A stretch of 64,000 nt of DNA from Sphingomonas sp. JC676 (GTDB taxonomy: Bacteria > Pseudomonadota > Alphaproteobacteria > Sphingomonadales > Sphingomonadaceae): positions 806,001 to 870,000 of the forward strand of contig NZ_JACTGR010000001.1 of NCBI RefSeq assembly GCF_014489075.1. Reading direction: 5' to 3'. The stretch's first letter is position 1; each line of letters starts with the position of its first letter. A program made the position numbers and the translations under genes. Shown here piece after piece: positions 57,321-64,000 of the stretch. Under the pieces are notes generated by a model. That model saw only the letters and a program-made list of their open reading frames with translations, had not been told where the DNA came from and did not search any database.

Positions 57321-57351
57321 GGAGGGTGGAGAAATCCACCCTCCTTTTTTT
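57321..57351 (+). terminator. Strong Rho-independent terminator between katE and fba
   Basis: A perfect 10-bp stem (GGAGGGTGGA with TCCACCCTCC), a GAAA loop and seven T. It lies 353 bases after the katE stop and 140 bases before fba, so it may end a long katE leader-less tail, a small RNA, or attenuate fba. Confidence 0.93.
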
Positions 57352-57442
57352 GCGCCCACGGCTCGGCGATATTCGCGCCTCGTTTCGGCGTGCGGCCAGG
57401 TTTCTTCGGACTGGTCAGCGTTGTCAGCGGTTTCTCGGTTCG

Positions 57443-57463
57443 AGGCGCTGGGTTAGAGCGCCT
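57443..57463. promoter_or_regulatory. Inverted repeat upstream of fba
   Basis: AGGCGCT-N7-AGCGCCT is a perfect 7-bp inverted repeat ending 27 bases before the fba ATG. GTCAGCG is directly repeated at 57414 and 57423. Together they suggest regulator binding or a leader hairpin for fba. Confidence 0.4.
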
Positions 57464-57490
57464 GCGAGCGACACGAATCAGGGAAGCAAC

Positions 57491-58405
57491 ATGCAGATCA
57501 CGCCCGCGGTCAAAGCCATTCTCGACAAGTATGAGTCCGACAATCCGGGCGTGAAGGCCAATCTGGCGCGCATCCTGATGCAGGGCCGGCTCGGCGGCAC
57601 GGGCAAGCTGGTCATCCTGCCGGTCGACCAGGGCTTCGAGCATGGCCCGGCGCGCAGCTTCGCGGTGAACCCCGACGCCTATGACCCCCATTATCACTTC
57701 CAGCTCGCGATCGACGCGGGGCTGAGCGCTTTTGCCGCGCCGCTGGGGATGATCGAGACCGGTGCTGGCACTTTCGCCGGGCAGATCCCGACGATCCTCA
57801 AGGTCAATTCGTCGAACAGCTGGGCTACCGGCGCCAACCAGGCGGTGACCGGCGGCGTCGACGATGCGCTGCGGCTCGGTTGCTCGGCGATCGGCTTTAC
57901 CATCTATCCGGGCAGCGACGATCTGTTCAGCATGATCGAGCAGATCAAGGAGCTCTCCGCAGAAGCCAAGTCGGTCGGCATTGCGACGGTGATCTGGTCG
58001 TACCCGCGCGGCGGCAAGCTGCCCAAGTCGGGCGAGCTGGCGCTCGACGTCGGCGCCTATGCCGCGCACATGGCGGCTTTGCTCGGCGCACACATCATCA
58101 AGGTCAAGCTGCCGAACGACCATATCGAGCAGAAGGAAGCCATTCCGGCCTATGAGGGCACGGACTGGTCGAAGCAGTCCGATCGCGTCCGCCATGTCGT
58201 GCAGAGCTGCTTCGCCGGGCGCCGGATCGTCGTCTTCTCGGGCGGTGCGGCCAAGGGCGAGGACGCGGTCTACCAGGACGCGCGCGACATTCGCGACGGC
58301 GGCGGCAATGGCTCGATCATCGGGCGCAATACCTTCCAGCGCAAGCGTGAGGACGCGATGGCGATGCTCGACAAGCTGGTGCGAATCTACAAGAACGAGG
58401 AATGA
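57491..58405 (+). CDS. Class I fructose-bisphosphate aldolase (DhnA/FbaB type)
   Basis: The 304-residue Schiff-base aldolase cleaves fructose-1,6-bisphosphate. It has VILPVDQGFEHGPARSF (about 38-54), the barrel segments SAIGFTIYPGSDD and TVIWSYPRGGKLPKSG, IIKVKLPND with the likely Schiff-base Lys, and phosphate-site VFSGGAAKG and GNGSIIGRNTFQR. This is the archaeal-type class I enzyme, not the metal-dependent class II form. AGGGAAGC precedes the ATG. Its stop overlaps the next gene by four bases. Confidence 0.93.
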   Translation: MQITPAVKAILDKYESDNPGVKANLARILMQGRLGGTGKLVILPVDQGFEHGPARSFAVNPDAYDPHYHFQLAIDAGLSAFAAPLGMIETGAGTFAGQIPTILKVNSSNSWATGANQAVTGGVDDALRLGCSAIGFTIYPGSDDLFSMIEQIKELSAEAKSVGIATVIWSYPRGGKLPKSGELALDVGAYAAHMAALLGAHIIKVKLPNDHIEQKEAIPAYEGTDWSKQSDRVRHVVQSCFAGRRIVVFSGGAAKGEDAVYQDARDIRDGGGNGSIIGRNTFQRKREDAMAMLDKLVRIYKNEE

Positions 58406-58797
58406 TCCCGCGCCGTCCCGTGCTGGCTGGCCTTGCGCTCGCGCTGCTGGGCGGGGCTGCGCTGGCGAAAGGGACGGCGATGGAAGACGAGTCGGGGCCT
58501 TACGGCATGATCGGCAAGATGAAGGCGCAGCCCGGCAAGCGCGCCGAGCTGATCGAGATACTGGGGGCGGGCACCGGCGACATGCCGGGCTGCCTCGCCT
58601 ATCTGATCGCCGAGGACGCCAAGGAGCCAGATGTGATCTGGATCACCGAGATCTGGGACCGGAAGGCGAGCCATGACGCCTCGCTTGCGCTTCCGGCGGT
58701 GAAGGCGGCGATCGCCAAGGGCCGTCCGCTGATCGCGGGCTTCGAGATGAGCGCCGAGACTCGGCCGGTATCGGAGGCGAGCTTCATCAAGGCGTGA
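58402..58797 (+). CDS. Exported antibiotic-biosynthesis-monooxygenase (ABM) domain protein
   Basis: The 131-residue protein has an N-terminal signal (MIPRRPVLAGLALALLGGAALA) with twin Arg, then a ferredoxin-like ABM domain (about 35-125): GMIGKMKAQPGKRAELIEIL, CLAYLIAEDAKEPDVIWITEIWD and ASHDASLALPAVKAAIAKGRPLI. Related small proteins are quinol monooxygenases or heme-degrading enzymes; this one is exported, which is less usual. It is coupled to fba by ATGA overlap and followed by an O-methyltransferase gene. Confidence 0.85.
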   Translation: MIPRRPVLAGLALALLGGAALAKGTAMEDESGPYGMIGKMKAQPGKRAELIEILGAGTGDMPGCLAYLIAEDAKEPDVIWITEIWDRKASHDASLALPAVKAAIAKGRPLIAGFEMSAETRPVSEASFIKA

Positions 58798-58816
58798 CGC
58801 GTCGGGGAGGTGCCGG

Positions 58817-59482
58817 ATGACGACCGAGTGGGAACAGGTCGACGACTATATCGCCGCGCATCTCCTGGGCGATGATCCGGTGCTCGACGCCGCGCTCGCC
58901 GCGAACGCGGTGGGCGGGCTTCCCGCGATCGACGTCTCCGCGGCGCAGGGCAAGATGCTCCATCTTTTCGCGAAGATGTGCGGCGCGCGGCGCATCCTCG
59001 AAGTGGGGACGCTGGGCGGCTATTCGACGATCTGGCTGGCGCGGGCGCTGCCCGAGCACGGGCGGCTGGTGACGCTGGAGCTCGAGCCGCACCATGCCGC
59101 AGTGGCGCGCGCGAACATCGCGCGGGCCGGACTGGCGGAACGGGTGGAGGTGCGCGTCGGTCCTGCGGTCGCGAGCCTGGAGGCGATGATCGCGGCGGGC
59201 GAAGCGCCGTTCGACCTGGTATTCATCGATGCCGACAAGCCCTCGAACGTCGCCTACCTCGAGGCCGCGCTGGCGCTGACCCAGCCGGGCAGTACGATCG
59301 TGGTGGACAATGTCGTGCGTGAGGGCGGCATCCTCGATGCCAGGTCGGGCGATCCCCGGATCGACGGTACGCGCGCGCTGTTCGAGGCGGTCGCCGCCGA
59401 GCCCAGGCTGAGCGCGACCGCGGTACAAACCGTGGGCACCAAGAAATGGGACGGGTTCCTGCTGGCGGTGGTTCAAGGCTGA
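58817..59482 (+). CDS. SAM-dependent O-methyltransferase (CCoAOMT/COMT-like)
   Basis: The 221-residue enzyme methylates a hydroxyl, typically of a catechol. It has the SAM motif ILEVGTLGGYSTIWLARALP (about 57-76), acidic LELEPHH, metal/SAM motif FDLVFIDADKPSNVAYLEAA with the divalent-cation Asp, and IVVDNVVREGGILD. It follows the ABM-domain gene by 19 bases in the same direction, and GGGAGG precedes the ATG. The substrate is unknown. Confidence 0.9.
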   Translation: MTTEWEQVDDYIAAHLLGDDPVLDAALAANAVGGLPAIDVSAAQGKMLHLFAKMCGARRILEVGTLGGYSTIWLARALPEHGRLVTLELEPHHAAVARANIARAGLAERVEVRVGPAVASLEAMIAAGEAPFDLVFIDADKPSNVAYLEAALALTQPGSTIVVDNVVREGGILDARSGDPRIDGTRALFEAVAAEPRLSATAVQTVGTKKWDGFLLAVVQG

Positions 59483-59541
59483 ATCCCGACGCTCGACACG
59501 TGGCGCGCCTTCTGCTGAAATCAACGCGGGGGATTTTTACG

Positions 59542-60573
59542 ATGCGTCTCAAGCACTATTGCGCGGTTATTTCCATCGTGGCGGCGGCGCCTGCGATGGC
59601 GCAGGTGCCGCAATCGGCACCGGCCATCGTGACGGAGCGCGACGCGGCCCCGGGCGATCAGCTCCAGGCCTATAGCAACTGGATCGAACAGATGGGGGCG
59701 GCCTTCCAGATGGGGCAGGCGTCGGTCGAGGCGATCCAGCCCAAGCTGGCGGCCGCGCTCAACAGCAAGGGAGCGCCCGCGGCGACGGCGGAGGCGCGCG
59801 CGGCACTTGCCAATGCCCGATCCGCGCTCCGGAGATCGAGTGCAGTGGTGAGCGCATTGAAGGCGCCGGCCTTCGAGCAGTTGCACCTTCCATCCGATCT
59901 CAGCGCGGCGGCGATCCAGAGCGGCGTGCTGACGCTCAACGCCAATCGGACCAAGATGATCGACGCCATGGAGGATCTCCTGAAGGCGCTTCAGCAGCGT
60001 GACTTGCCGGCCGCGCTCCGGGCGAATGTGCAGCTGCTGGCCGCGGGCGGACAGCAACTCGACCTGCTGATTCTGCTCACCAAGGCGCGTGCCGTTGCCT
60101 CGCACGATCATGTCGCGGACCGTGTCTTTTTCGAGGTCGTCGCGATTATCTACCGTGGCCAGCGCCAGATGTTGCGGATCGCGACGCCGGCAGGCTTGGT
60201 GGCCGACAGCAAGGTCTCCGGCGACCTGGACCAACTTGCCGCCGAGCTGGAATTGCTGCTGGGGCGCGAGCGGCCGTTGCTGGAGTCCGCAATCTCGCTC
60301 GGGGATAGCCAAATCACCGATGCGCGGGCGAGGGGAGCGGATACCAGCGGGCTGGATCTGGTTCAGCGCATCCAAGTCGGCGCGCGCGACCTCTTCCCGC
60401 AGGGCGAGGCGGTGGCGGCGGCCCTGCGGGAGACATCGAATAGCCTTCGGCGCGGAACGCCCACGGCAACGGAATTGACGGCGATCATCGGGCGGTTCGC
60501 CGGGTTAGAACGCGCGCTCGCGCAGATCCAGTTGCGCGCCATCCACACGCTGAACCGGACGCCGCTCTCGTGA
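59542..60573 (+). CDS. Exported helical protein of unknown function
   Basis: The 343-residue protein has a signal peptide (MRLKHYCAVISIVAAAPAMAQ, then VPQ). The mature part is Ala/Leu-rich and predicted almost wholly helical, with amphipathic stretches (IQPKLAAALNSKG; TKMIDAMEDLLKALQQRDLP; LDQLAAELELLLGRERPLL). There are no Cys residues after the signal and no recognised domain. The ATG at 59542 starts the signal peptide with GGGGGA upstream. It could be a periplasmic helical bundle. Confidence 0.8.
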   Translation: MRLKHYCAVISIVAAAPAMAQVPQSAPAIVTERDAAPGDQLQAYSNWIEQMGAAFQMGQASVEAIQPKLAAALNSKGAPAATAEARAALANARSALRRSSAVVSALKAPAFEQLHLPSDLSAAAIQSGVLTLNANRTKMIDAMEDLLKALQQRDLPAALRANVQLLAAGGQQLDLLILLTKARAVASHDHVADRVFFEVVAIIYRGQRQMLRIATPAGLVADSKVSGDLDQLAAELELLLGRERPLLESAISLGDSQITDARARGADTSGLDLVQRIQVGARDLFPQGEAVAAALRETSNSLRRGTPTATELTAIIGRFAGLERALAQIQLRAIHTLNRTPLS

Positions 60574-60617
60574 GGCGGCGCTTGACGGCGCGCGCCGCTG
60601 GGTGAAAGGCCCCGCGG

Positions 60618-61328
60618 ATGGCGGAGCAGAGCATGAACGGTATCGAAGACGACGAACAGGATAGCGAAGTCTCGCTGGAGGGCTTCGCCGAGAATTTCGT
60701 GCGCGATATCCGCCGGCCGCCGTGCCAGCTCTATCTGATCTCGCCGCTCGAGGTGGACGGCGGGTTTCCGGACCGTCTCAAGCGCGCACTGGAGGCAGGG
60801 CCCGTCGCGGCGTTCCAGTTCCGGGTGAAGGGCGTCGACCAGCATGAGGCGGTGCGGCTTGCCGAGCCGCTCCAGCGGATCTGCGCCGATGCCGAGGTGG
60901 CGTTCATCGTCAATGACAGCATCAGCCTGGCCAAGCGACTGGGCGCCGACGGCGTTCATCTGGGGCAGGGCGACGGCGATCCGCGCGAGGCGCGATCGGT
61001 GTTGGGGCCGAACGCCCAGATCGGCGTGACCTGCCACGACAGCCGGCATCTGGCGATGGAAGCGGGCGAAGGCGGGGCGGACTATGTTGCGTTCGGCGCC
61101 TTCTACCCGACGGCCACCAAGGAAACGCGGCACCGCCCCGAACTGGCGATCCTGTCGTGGTGGTCGACCTTGTTCGAGATACCGTGCGTCGCGATCGGTG
61201 GAATCACGCCGGCCAATGCCGCGCCTTTGGTGGCGGCCGGCGCGGACTTCCTCGCGGTGTCCAATGCGGTGTGGGGCGAGGACGAAGCAGCGGCGGTAAA
61301 GGCGTTCACGGACCTACTGGCGCGCTAA
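60618..61328 (+). CDS. thiE: Thiamine phosphate synthase
   Basis: ThiE joins hydroxymethylpyrimidine diphosphate and thiazole phosphate to thiamine phosphate. The 236-residue product has an acidic N-terminal extension of about 30 residues, then the barrel motifs AAFQFRVKG, EVAFIVNDSISLAKRLGADG, GVHLGQGDGD, IGVTCHDS, DYVAFGAFYPTATKETRH and VAIGGITPANAAPLVAAGAD. Asn-Asp and the phosphate-site residues are present. The start could lie further in because of the extension. The transketolase upstream in the window uses thiamine diphosphate, though no functional link is needed. Confidence 0.93.
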   Translation: MAEQSMNGIEDDEQDSEVSLEGFAENFVRDIRRPPCQLYLISPLEVDGGFPDRLKRALEAGPVAAFQFRVKGVDQHEAVRLAEPLQRICADAEVAFIVNDSISLAKRLGADGVHLGQGDGDPREARSVLGPNAQIGVTCHDSRHLAMEAGEGGADYVAFGAFYPTATKETRHRPELAILSWWSTLFEIPCVAIGGITPANAAPLVAAGADFLAVSNAVWGEDEAAAVKAFTDLLAR

Positions 61329-61333
61329 CTCGT

Positions 61334-61363
61334 TCTCCTGGCGAACCATTGTTGGTCAGGAGA
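61334..61363 (+). promoter_or_regulatory. Hairpin that sequesters the ribosome binding site of the L,D-transpeptidase gene
   Basis: TCTCCTG (61334-61340) pairs perfectly with CAGGAGA (61357-61363); inner bases (C42-G55, A44-T53, A45-T52, C46-G51) extend the stem around a CATT loop. The 3' arm contains AGGAG, the only Shine-Dalgarno sequence before the GTG at 61372. When folded, translation should be hindered. There is no T run, so it is not a terminator. Confidence 0.6.
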
Positions 61364-61371
61364 TTGAATCG

Positions 61372-62379
61372 GTGCGGAAAAAGCTAATCATTGCCGCTTG
61401 CCTCGCTTGTGCCTCGGCCGGTCCCGCACTGGCGCAGGGGAACGGAACCAAAGCCCGCCCGCCGATCGACTATACGATCCTCCATGCGCAGGTGATCCTC
61501 GACCATCTCGGATTTTCGCCGGGGATCCTCGACGGGCGCGAAGGCCAGTCGCTGGTGGCCGCGCTGAAGGGGTTCCAGACTTCGCGGGGCTTGGCGACCA
61601 CGGGCAAGCTCGACGCTCGAACGCTCGGCGCGCTGCAGCCCTATCGGTCGCTGCGCCCGGTCAGGCAGCTTCGCCTTACCGCCGACACGCTGGCTGGGCC
61701 CTATGTGAGCCCGATGCCCAAGGATCCTGAGGAACAGGCCAAGCTGCCGTCGCTCGGCTATAGCCGGCCGCTGGAGAAGCTGGCCGAAATGTTCCACACC
61801 ACGCCCGAGGTGCTGGTCGAGCTCAATCCAGGCGGAAAGGGTATCGGCGTGGGCGCGGAGTTCACGTTCCCGAACGCGCTGCCCGCGTCGCGCGACTATC
61901 CGGCGGACATCAAACCCGATTGGCGCAAGACGCTCAACGACCTCAATGTCGAGGCGAACGTGCCCGAGGCCGACCATCTCGTCGTCGACAAGTCCGAGAA
62001 GGTGCTCAAGGTCTTCGACAAGGCGGACCGGCTGGTGGCGCAGTTCAGCGCGACGATGGGCAGTGGCCATGATCCGCTGCCGGTCGGCAGCTGGAAGATC
62101 AACGGTGCCGACACCAACCCCAAATTCCACTACAATCCGGAACTGTTCTGGGATGCCAAGAAGGATTCCGATCCGGCGATGCTGCCGCCGGGGCCGAATG
62201 GACCGGTGGGGGTGGTGTGGCTTGACCTTTCGAAGGAGCATTACGGTATCCATGGCACGCCCGAGCCGCAGAATATCGGGCGTAGCGAGAGCCATGGCTG
62301 CATAAGGCTCACCAATTGGGACGCGGCGCGGCTGGCGCTGATGATCAAACCGGGGACGCCGGTGATCTTCCAGGAGTGA
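61372..62379 (+). CDS. L,D-transpeptidase (YkuD family)
   Basis: The 335-residue enzyme cross-links or anchors peptidoglycan in the periplasm. It has a signal peptide (KLIIAACLACASAGPALA), a peptidoglycan-binding-type helix bundle (LDHLGFSPGILDGREGQSLV, about 40-90), a LysM-like segment (LEKLAEMFHTTPEVLVELNP) and the YkuD domain with HGTPEPQNIGRSESHGCIRL, including the catalytic Cys310. The start is GTG at 61372, behind AGGAG inside a hairpin. It is four bases upstream of an M23 peptidase gene. Confidence 0.93.
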   Translation: MRKKLIIAACLACASAGPALAQGNGTKARPPIDYTILHAQVILDHLGFSPGILDGREGQSLVAALKGFQTSRGLATTGKLDARTLGALQPYRSLRPVRQLRLTADTLAGPYVSPMPKDPEEQAKLPSLGYSRPLEKLAEMFHTTPEVLVELNPGGKGIGVGAEFTFPNALPASRDYPADIKPDWRKTLNDLNVEANVPEADHLVVDKSEKVLKVFDKADRLVAQFSATMGSGHDPLPVGSWKINGADTNPKFHYNPELFWDAKKDSDPAMLPPGPNGPVGVVWLDLSKEHYGIHGTPEPQNIGRSESHGCIRLTNWDAARLALMIKPGTPVIFQE

Positions 62380-62383
62380 CGGC

Positions 62384-62956
62384 ATGACGCTGGCCAAGCG
62401 CGTTGGATGGGGACTCGGGCTGTTTCTGCTCGTGCTCGCGATTGCCTTCGCCTCGATGGTGCGCATCCGCTTCGATCCTCCGGCGCAGGCCGTGCGCGAG
62501 CAATCCGCCGCGCCGGGCTTCGCGGACACGTCGCTGATCATTCCGGTGCAGGGCGTGCGCGCGAACCAGCTCAGCGACACCTGGGGCCAGAGCCGCGGCG
62601 GCGGCACCCGCGAGCACCATGCGATCGACATCATGGCGCCACAGGGAACGCCGGTGCTCGCCGCCGCGGGCGGCACGGTCGAGAAGATCTTCGAGAGCGT
62701 GAATGGGGGCCACACAATCTATGTCCGGACGCCCGATGGCGGCACCATCCACTATTACGCGCATCTCGACACCTACGGCGTGGCCGAGAAGCAGGTGGTG
62801 CAGCAGGGCCAGCAGATCGCCACGGTCGGCAATACCGGCAGCGCCGCCGGCGGCGCGCCGCATCTCCATTTCGAAATCAAGATCATGCAACCCGGCGAGG
62901 CCTGGTGGCAGGGGACCAACGTCAATCCGTACCCGCTGCTTGCGGGTGTGCGTTAG
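62384..62956 (+). CDS. M23-family (LytM) peptidoglycan endopeptidase
   Basis: The 190-residue protein has an N-terminal membrane anchor ([22 protein letters not shown]) and an M23 domain with [20 protein letters not shown] (zinc His and Asp), IHYYAHLD and the motif PHLHFEI. All zinc-ligand motifs are present, so it is likely active, cleaving peptide cross-links. It is closely linked to the L,D-transpeptidase gene, giving a two-gene cell-wall remodelling unit. Confidence 0.93.
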   Translation: MTLAKRVGWGLGLFLLVLAIAFASMVRIRFDPPAQAVREQSAAPGFADTSLIIPVQGVRANQLSDTWGQSRGGGTREHHAIDIMAPQGTPVLAAAGGTVEKIFESVNGGHTIYVRTPDGGTIHYYAHLDTYGVAEKQVVQQGQQIATVGNTGSAAGGAPHLHFEIKIMQPGEAWWQGTNVNPYPLLAGVR

Positions 62957-62965
62957 ATTTCACCT

Positions 62966-63048
62966 CGTCATCCCGGCGCAAGCCGGGATCCAGAGCCATA
63001 CGCGGCGGGTCAGAGAAATCCTGGGCCCCGGCTTTCGCCGGGGTGACG
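62966..63048. repeat. Two-hairpin palindromic intergenic element
   Basis: Left hairpin CCCGGCGCAAGCCGGG (loop variant GCAA instead of GAAA) and right hairpin CCCCGGCTTTCGCCGGGG are inverted, flanked by CGTCAT and GTGACG. GCAA is another GNRA-type tetraloop, so the loop class is kept. Confidence 0.88.
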
Positions 63049-63129
63049 GCTTGGAAGCAGGGGTGTTGCCCGCATGGCCTTCCCCCGCTAAAGCGCGCGC
63101 TCGCTCTTTCTCAGGTACAGGTCTCGATC

Positions 63130-63693
63130 ATGAAGATCAGTGGCGTGGACATCCGTCCCGGCAACATCATCGAATATGAAGGCGGCATCTGGCGCGCCGT
63201 CAAGATTCAGCACACCCAGCCCGGCAAGGGCGGCGCCTATATGCAGGTCGAGATGAAGAACCTCATCGACGGCCGCAAGAACAATGTCCGCTTCCGCTCG
63301 GCGGAAACGGTCGAGCGCGTGCGCCTCGACACCACCGACTTCCAGTTCCTCTTCCGCGACGGCGATGCGCTGACCTTCATGGACAAGGTCACTTATGAGC
63401 AGATCACGCTCGACGCAGGCATCCTGGGCGATGCCGCGGCCTTCCTGCAGGACGGCATGGACGTGGTGATGGAGCTTTACGACGAGCGCCCGATCAGCGT
63501 GCAGCTGCCGGACACGATCGAAGCGACGATCGTCGAGGCCGATGCGGTGGTGAAGGGCCAGACGGCGTCTTCCAGCTACAAGCCTGCGGTGCTCGACAAT
63601 GGCGTGCGCATCATGGTGCCGCCGCACATTGCGGCCGGGACCCGGATCGTGGTCGATGTCTACGAGCAGACCTACGTGAAGCGCGCGGATTGA
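63130..63693 (+). CDS. efp: Translation elongation factor P
   Basis: EF-P relieves ribosome stalling at polyproline. The 187-residue, three-domain protein begins [19 protein letters not shown]; the KOW-like domain carries the loop HTQPGKGG with Lys33 at the position modified in many bacteria, and the C-terminal OB domains include [21 protein letters not shown] IQVQLP sequence and end [16 protein letters not shown]. The ATG is at the conserved N-terminus. A repeat element lies on each side. Confidence 0.96.
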   Translation: MKISGVDIRPGNIIEYEGGIWRAVKIQHTQPGKGGAYMQVEMKNLIDGRKNNVRFRSAETVERVRLDTTDFQFLFRDGDALTFMDKVTYEQITLDAGILGDAAAFLQDGMDVVMELYDERPISVQLPDTIEATIVEADAVVKGQTASSSYKPAVLDNGVRIMVPPHIAAGTRIVVDVYEQTYVKRAD

Positions 63694-63703
63694 TCTTCTC
63701 ATT

Positions 63704-63811
63704 CCCCTCCCGCTTGCGGGAGGGGTTAGGGGTGGGCCCTCGCCCGCCTCATGATTCAACGCTCGCGGATGGCGGGCGCCCACCCCCGACCCCTCCCGCA
63801 AGCGGGAGGGG
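63704..63811. repeat. Inverted-repeat intergenic element, CTCCCGC family
   Basis: CCTCCCGCTTGCGGGAGG at the left and CCTCCCGCAAGCGGGAGG at the right flank a centre beginning GGGGTGGGC, in the same design as 20111-20225. Its right end merges into GGGGAGGAGAG, the ribosome binding site of suhB. Confidence 0.8.
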
Positions 63812-63823
63812 AGGAGAGTAGAT

Positions 63824-64000
63824 TTGGTTGCCCATTCCGGCCTTCTCACTGTCATGGAGCGCGCTGCCCGCAAGGCGGCGCCGCGCCTGCGTCGCGACTT
63901 CAACGAGGTCCAGCACCTCCAGGTGAGCCGCAAGGGGCCCGCCGACTTCGTCTCGATGGCCGACAAGCGCGCCGAGGAGACGATCGTCGAGGAATTGCGC
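63824..64000 (+). CDS. suhB: Inositol monophosphatase family protein (partial at right edge)
   Basis: The 59 residues visible begin (from TTG) VAHSGLLTVMERAARKAAPR and include VSRKGPADFVSMADKRAEET, the N-terminal signature of SuhB/inositol-monophosphatase proteins, which hydrolyse myo-inositol-1-phosphate or act with ribosomal transcription complexes. The start is TTG at 63824 with GAGGAGAG at 63811-63818; an internal ATG at 63854 is less likely because the family extends upstream of it. The metal-binding EE/DPID motifs lie beyond the window. Confidence 0.88.
   Translation, partial: MVAHSGLLTVMERAARKAAPRLRRDFNEVQHLQVSRKGPADFVSMADKRAEETIVEELR

Larger units (their letters stand above)
56968..57490. 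other. Intergenic region between katE and fba
   Basis: This 523-base gap is the longest in the window. The first part (56968-57110) is AT-richer than its surroundings. A possible promoter (TTGTGC at 57054, 17 bases, GGATAA at 57077) precedes a hairpin CGCTGG-N9-CCAGCG near 57289-57310 and a perfect terminator at 57321-57351. The last part (57414-57463) holds direct and inverted repeats upstream of fba. I see no protein gene; a small RNA ending at the terminator is possible. Confidence 0.5.

Overview
The window is 64 kb of GC-rich chromosome from an alphaproteobacterium, most likely a sphingomonad (Sphingomonas or a close relative). The evidence is gene order (lptD-surA-pdxA-rsmA; zapA-6S RNA-fau; tkt-gap-pgk with class I fba, thiE, efp and suhB), a DUF2842 gene, a TonB-dependent receptor beside acyl-CoA genes, a tandem-domain TetR regulator, and frequent GTG/TTG starts. 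I see no prophage, insertion sequence, CRISPR array or rRNA operon. The only tRNA is tRNA-Asp.

Layout. 1-10.7 kb is housekeeping: a partial unknown gene, guaB, an RsmB-type rRNA methyltransferase and a TPR protein. The leftward lptD-surA-pdxA-rsmA outer-membrane and cofactor operon follows, then holC and ndk. 10.8-14.1 kb has a small membrane protein and a leftward operon of an EF-hand protein, an OmpR-type response regulator and a histidine kinase.

14.2-45.1 kb is a large lipid/acyl-CoA catabolic region. It contains a thioesterase, acyl-CoA synthetase, GST and MFS group (leftward); an acyl-CoA dehydrogenase pair and a TonB-dependent receptor; and a tandem TetR regulator divergent from an operon with an ACAD10/11-type dehydrogenase, a Zn alcohol dehydrogenase, the matching ACAD11-type kinase and two SDRs. 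Next come a periplasmic protein and a TonB-type protein. A leftward operon then encodes an esterase, a FadB-like enzyme, a second dehydrogenase pair and TesB, divergent from an acyl-CoA ligase and an amidase. Glycerol kinase closes the region. No thiolase is present.

45.2-64 kb is again mostly core: a PerM-type transporter, tRNA-Asp, a lipoprotein, DUF2842, fau, 6S RNA and zapA, then tkt-gap-pgk. An MFS gene and katE separate these from class I fba. The end holds a monooxygenase-like protein, an O-methyltransferase, thiE, an L,D-transpeptidase, an M23 peptidase, efp and the start of suhB.

The most notable points are: the two halves of an ACAD10/11-like bifunctional enzyme as separate genes under one probable regulator; two paralogous heteromeric-type dehydrogenase pairs; a well-supported 6S RNA; a hairpin that buries the ribosome binding site of the L,D-transpeptidase; intergenic palindromic repeats with compensatory stem changes; and a 31-bp motif shared by the regions upstream of ndk and rsmB.
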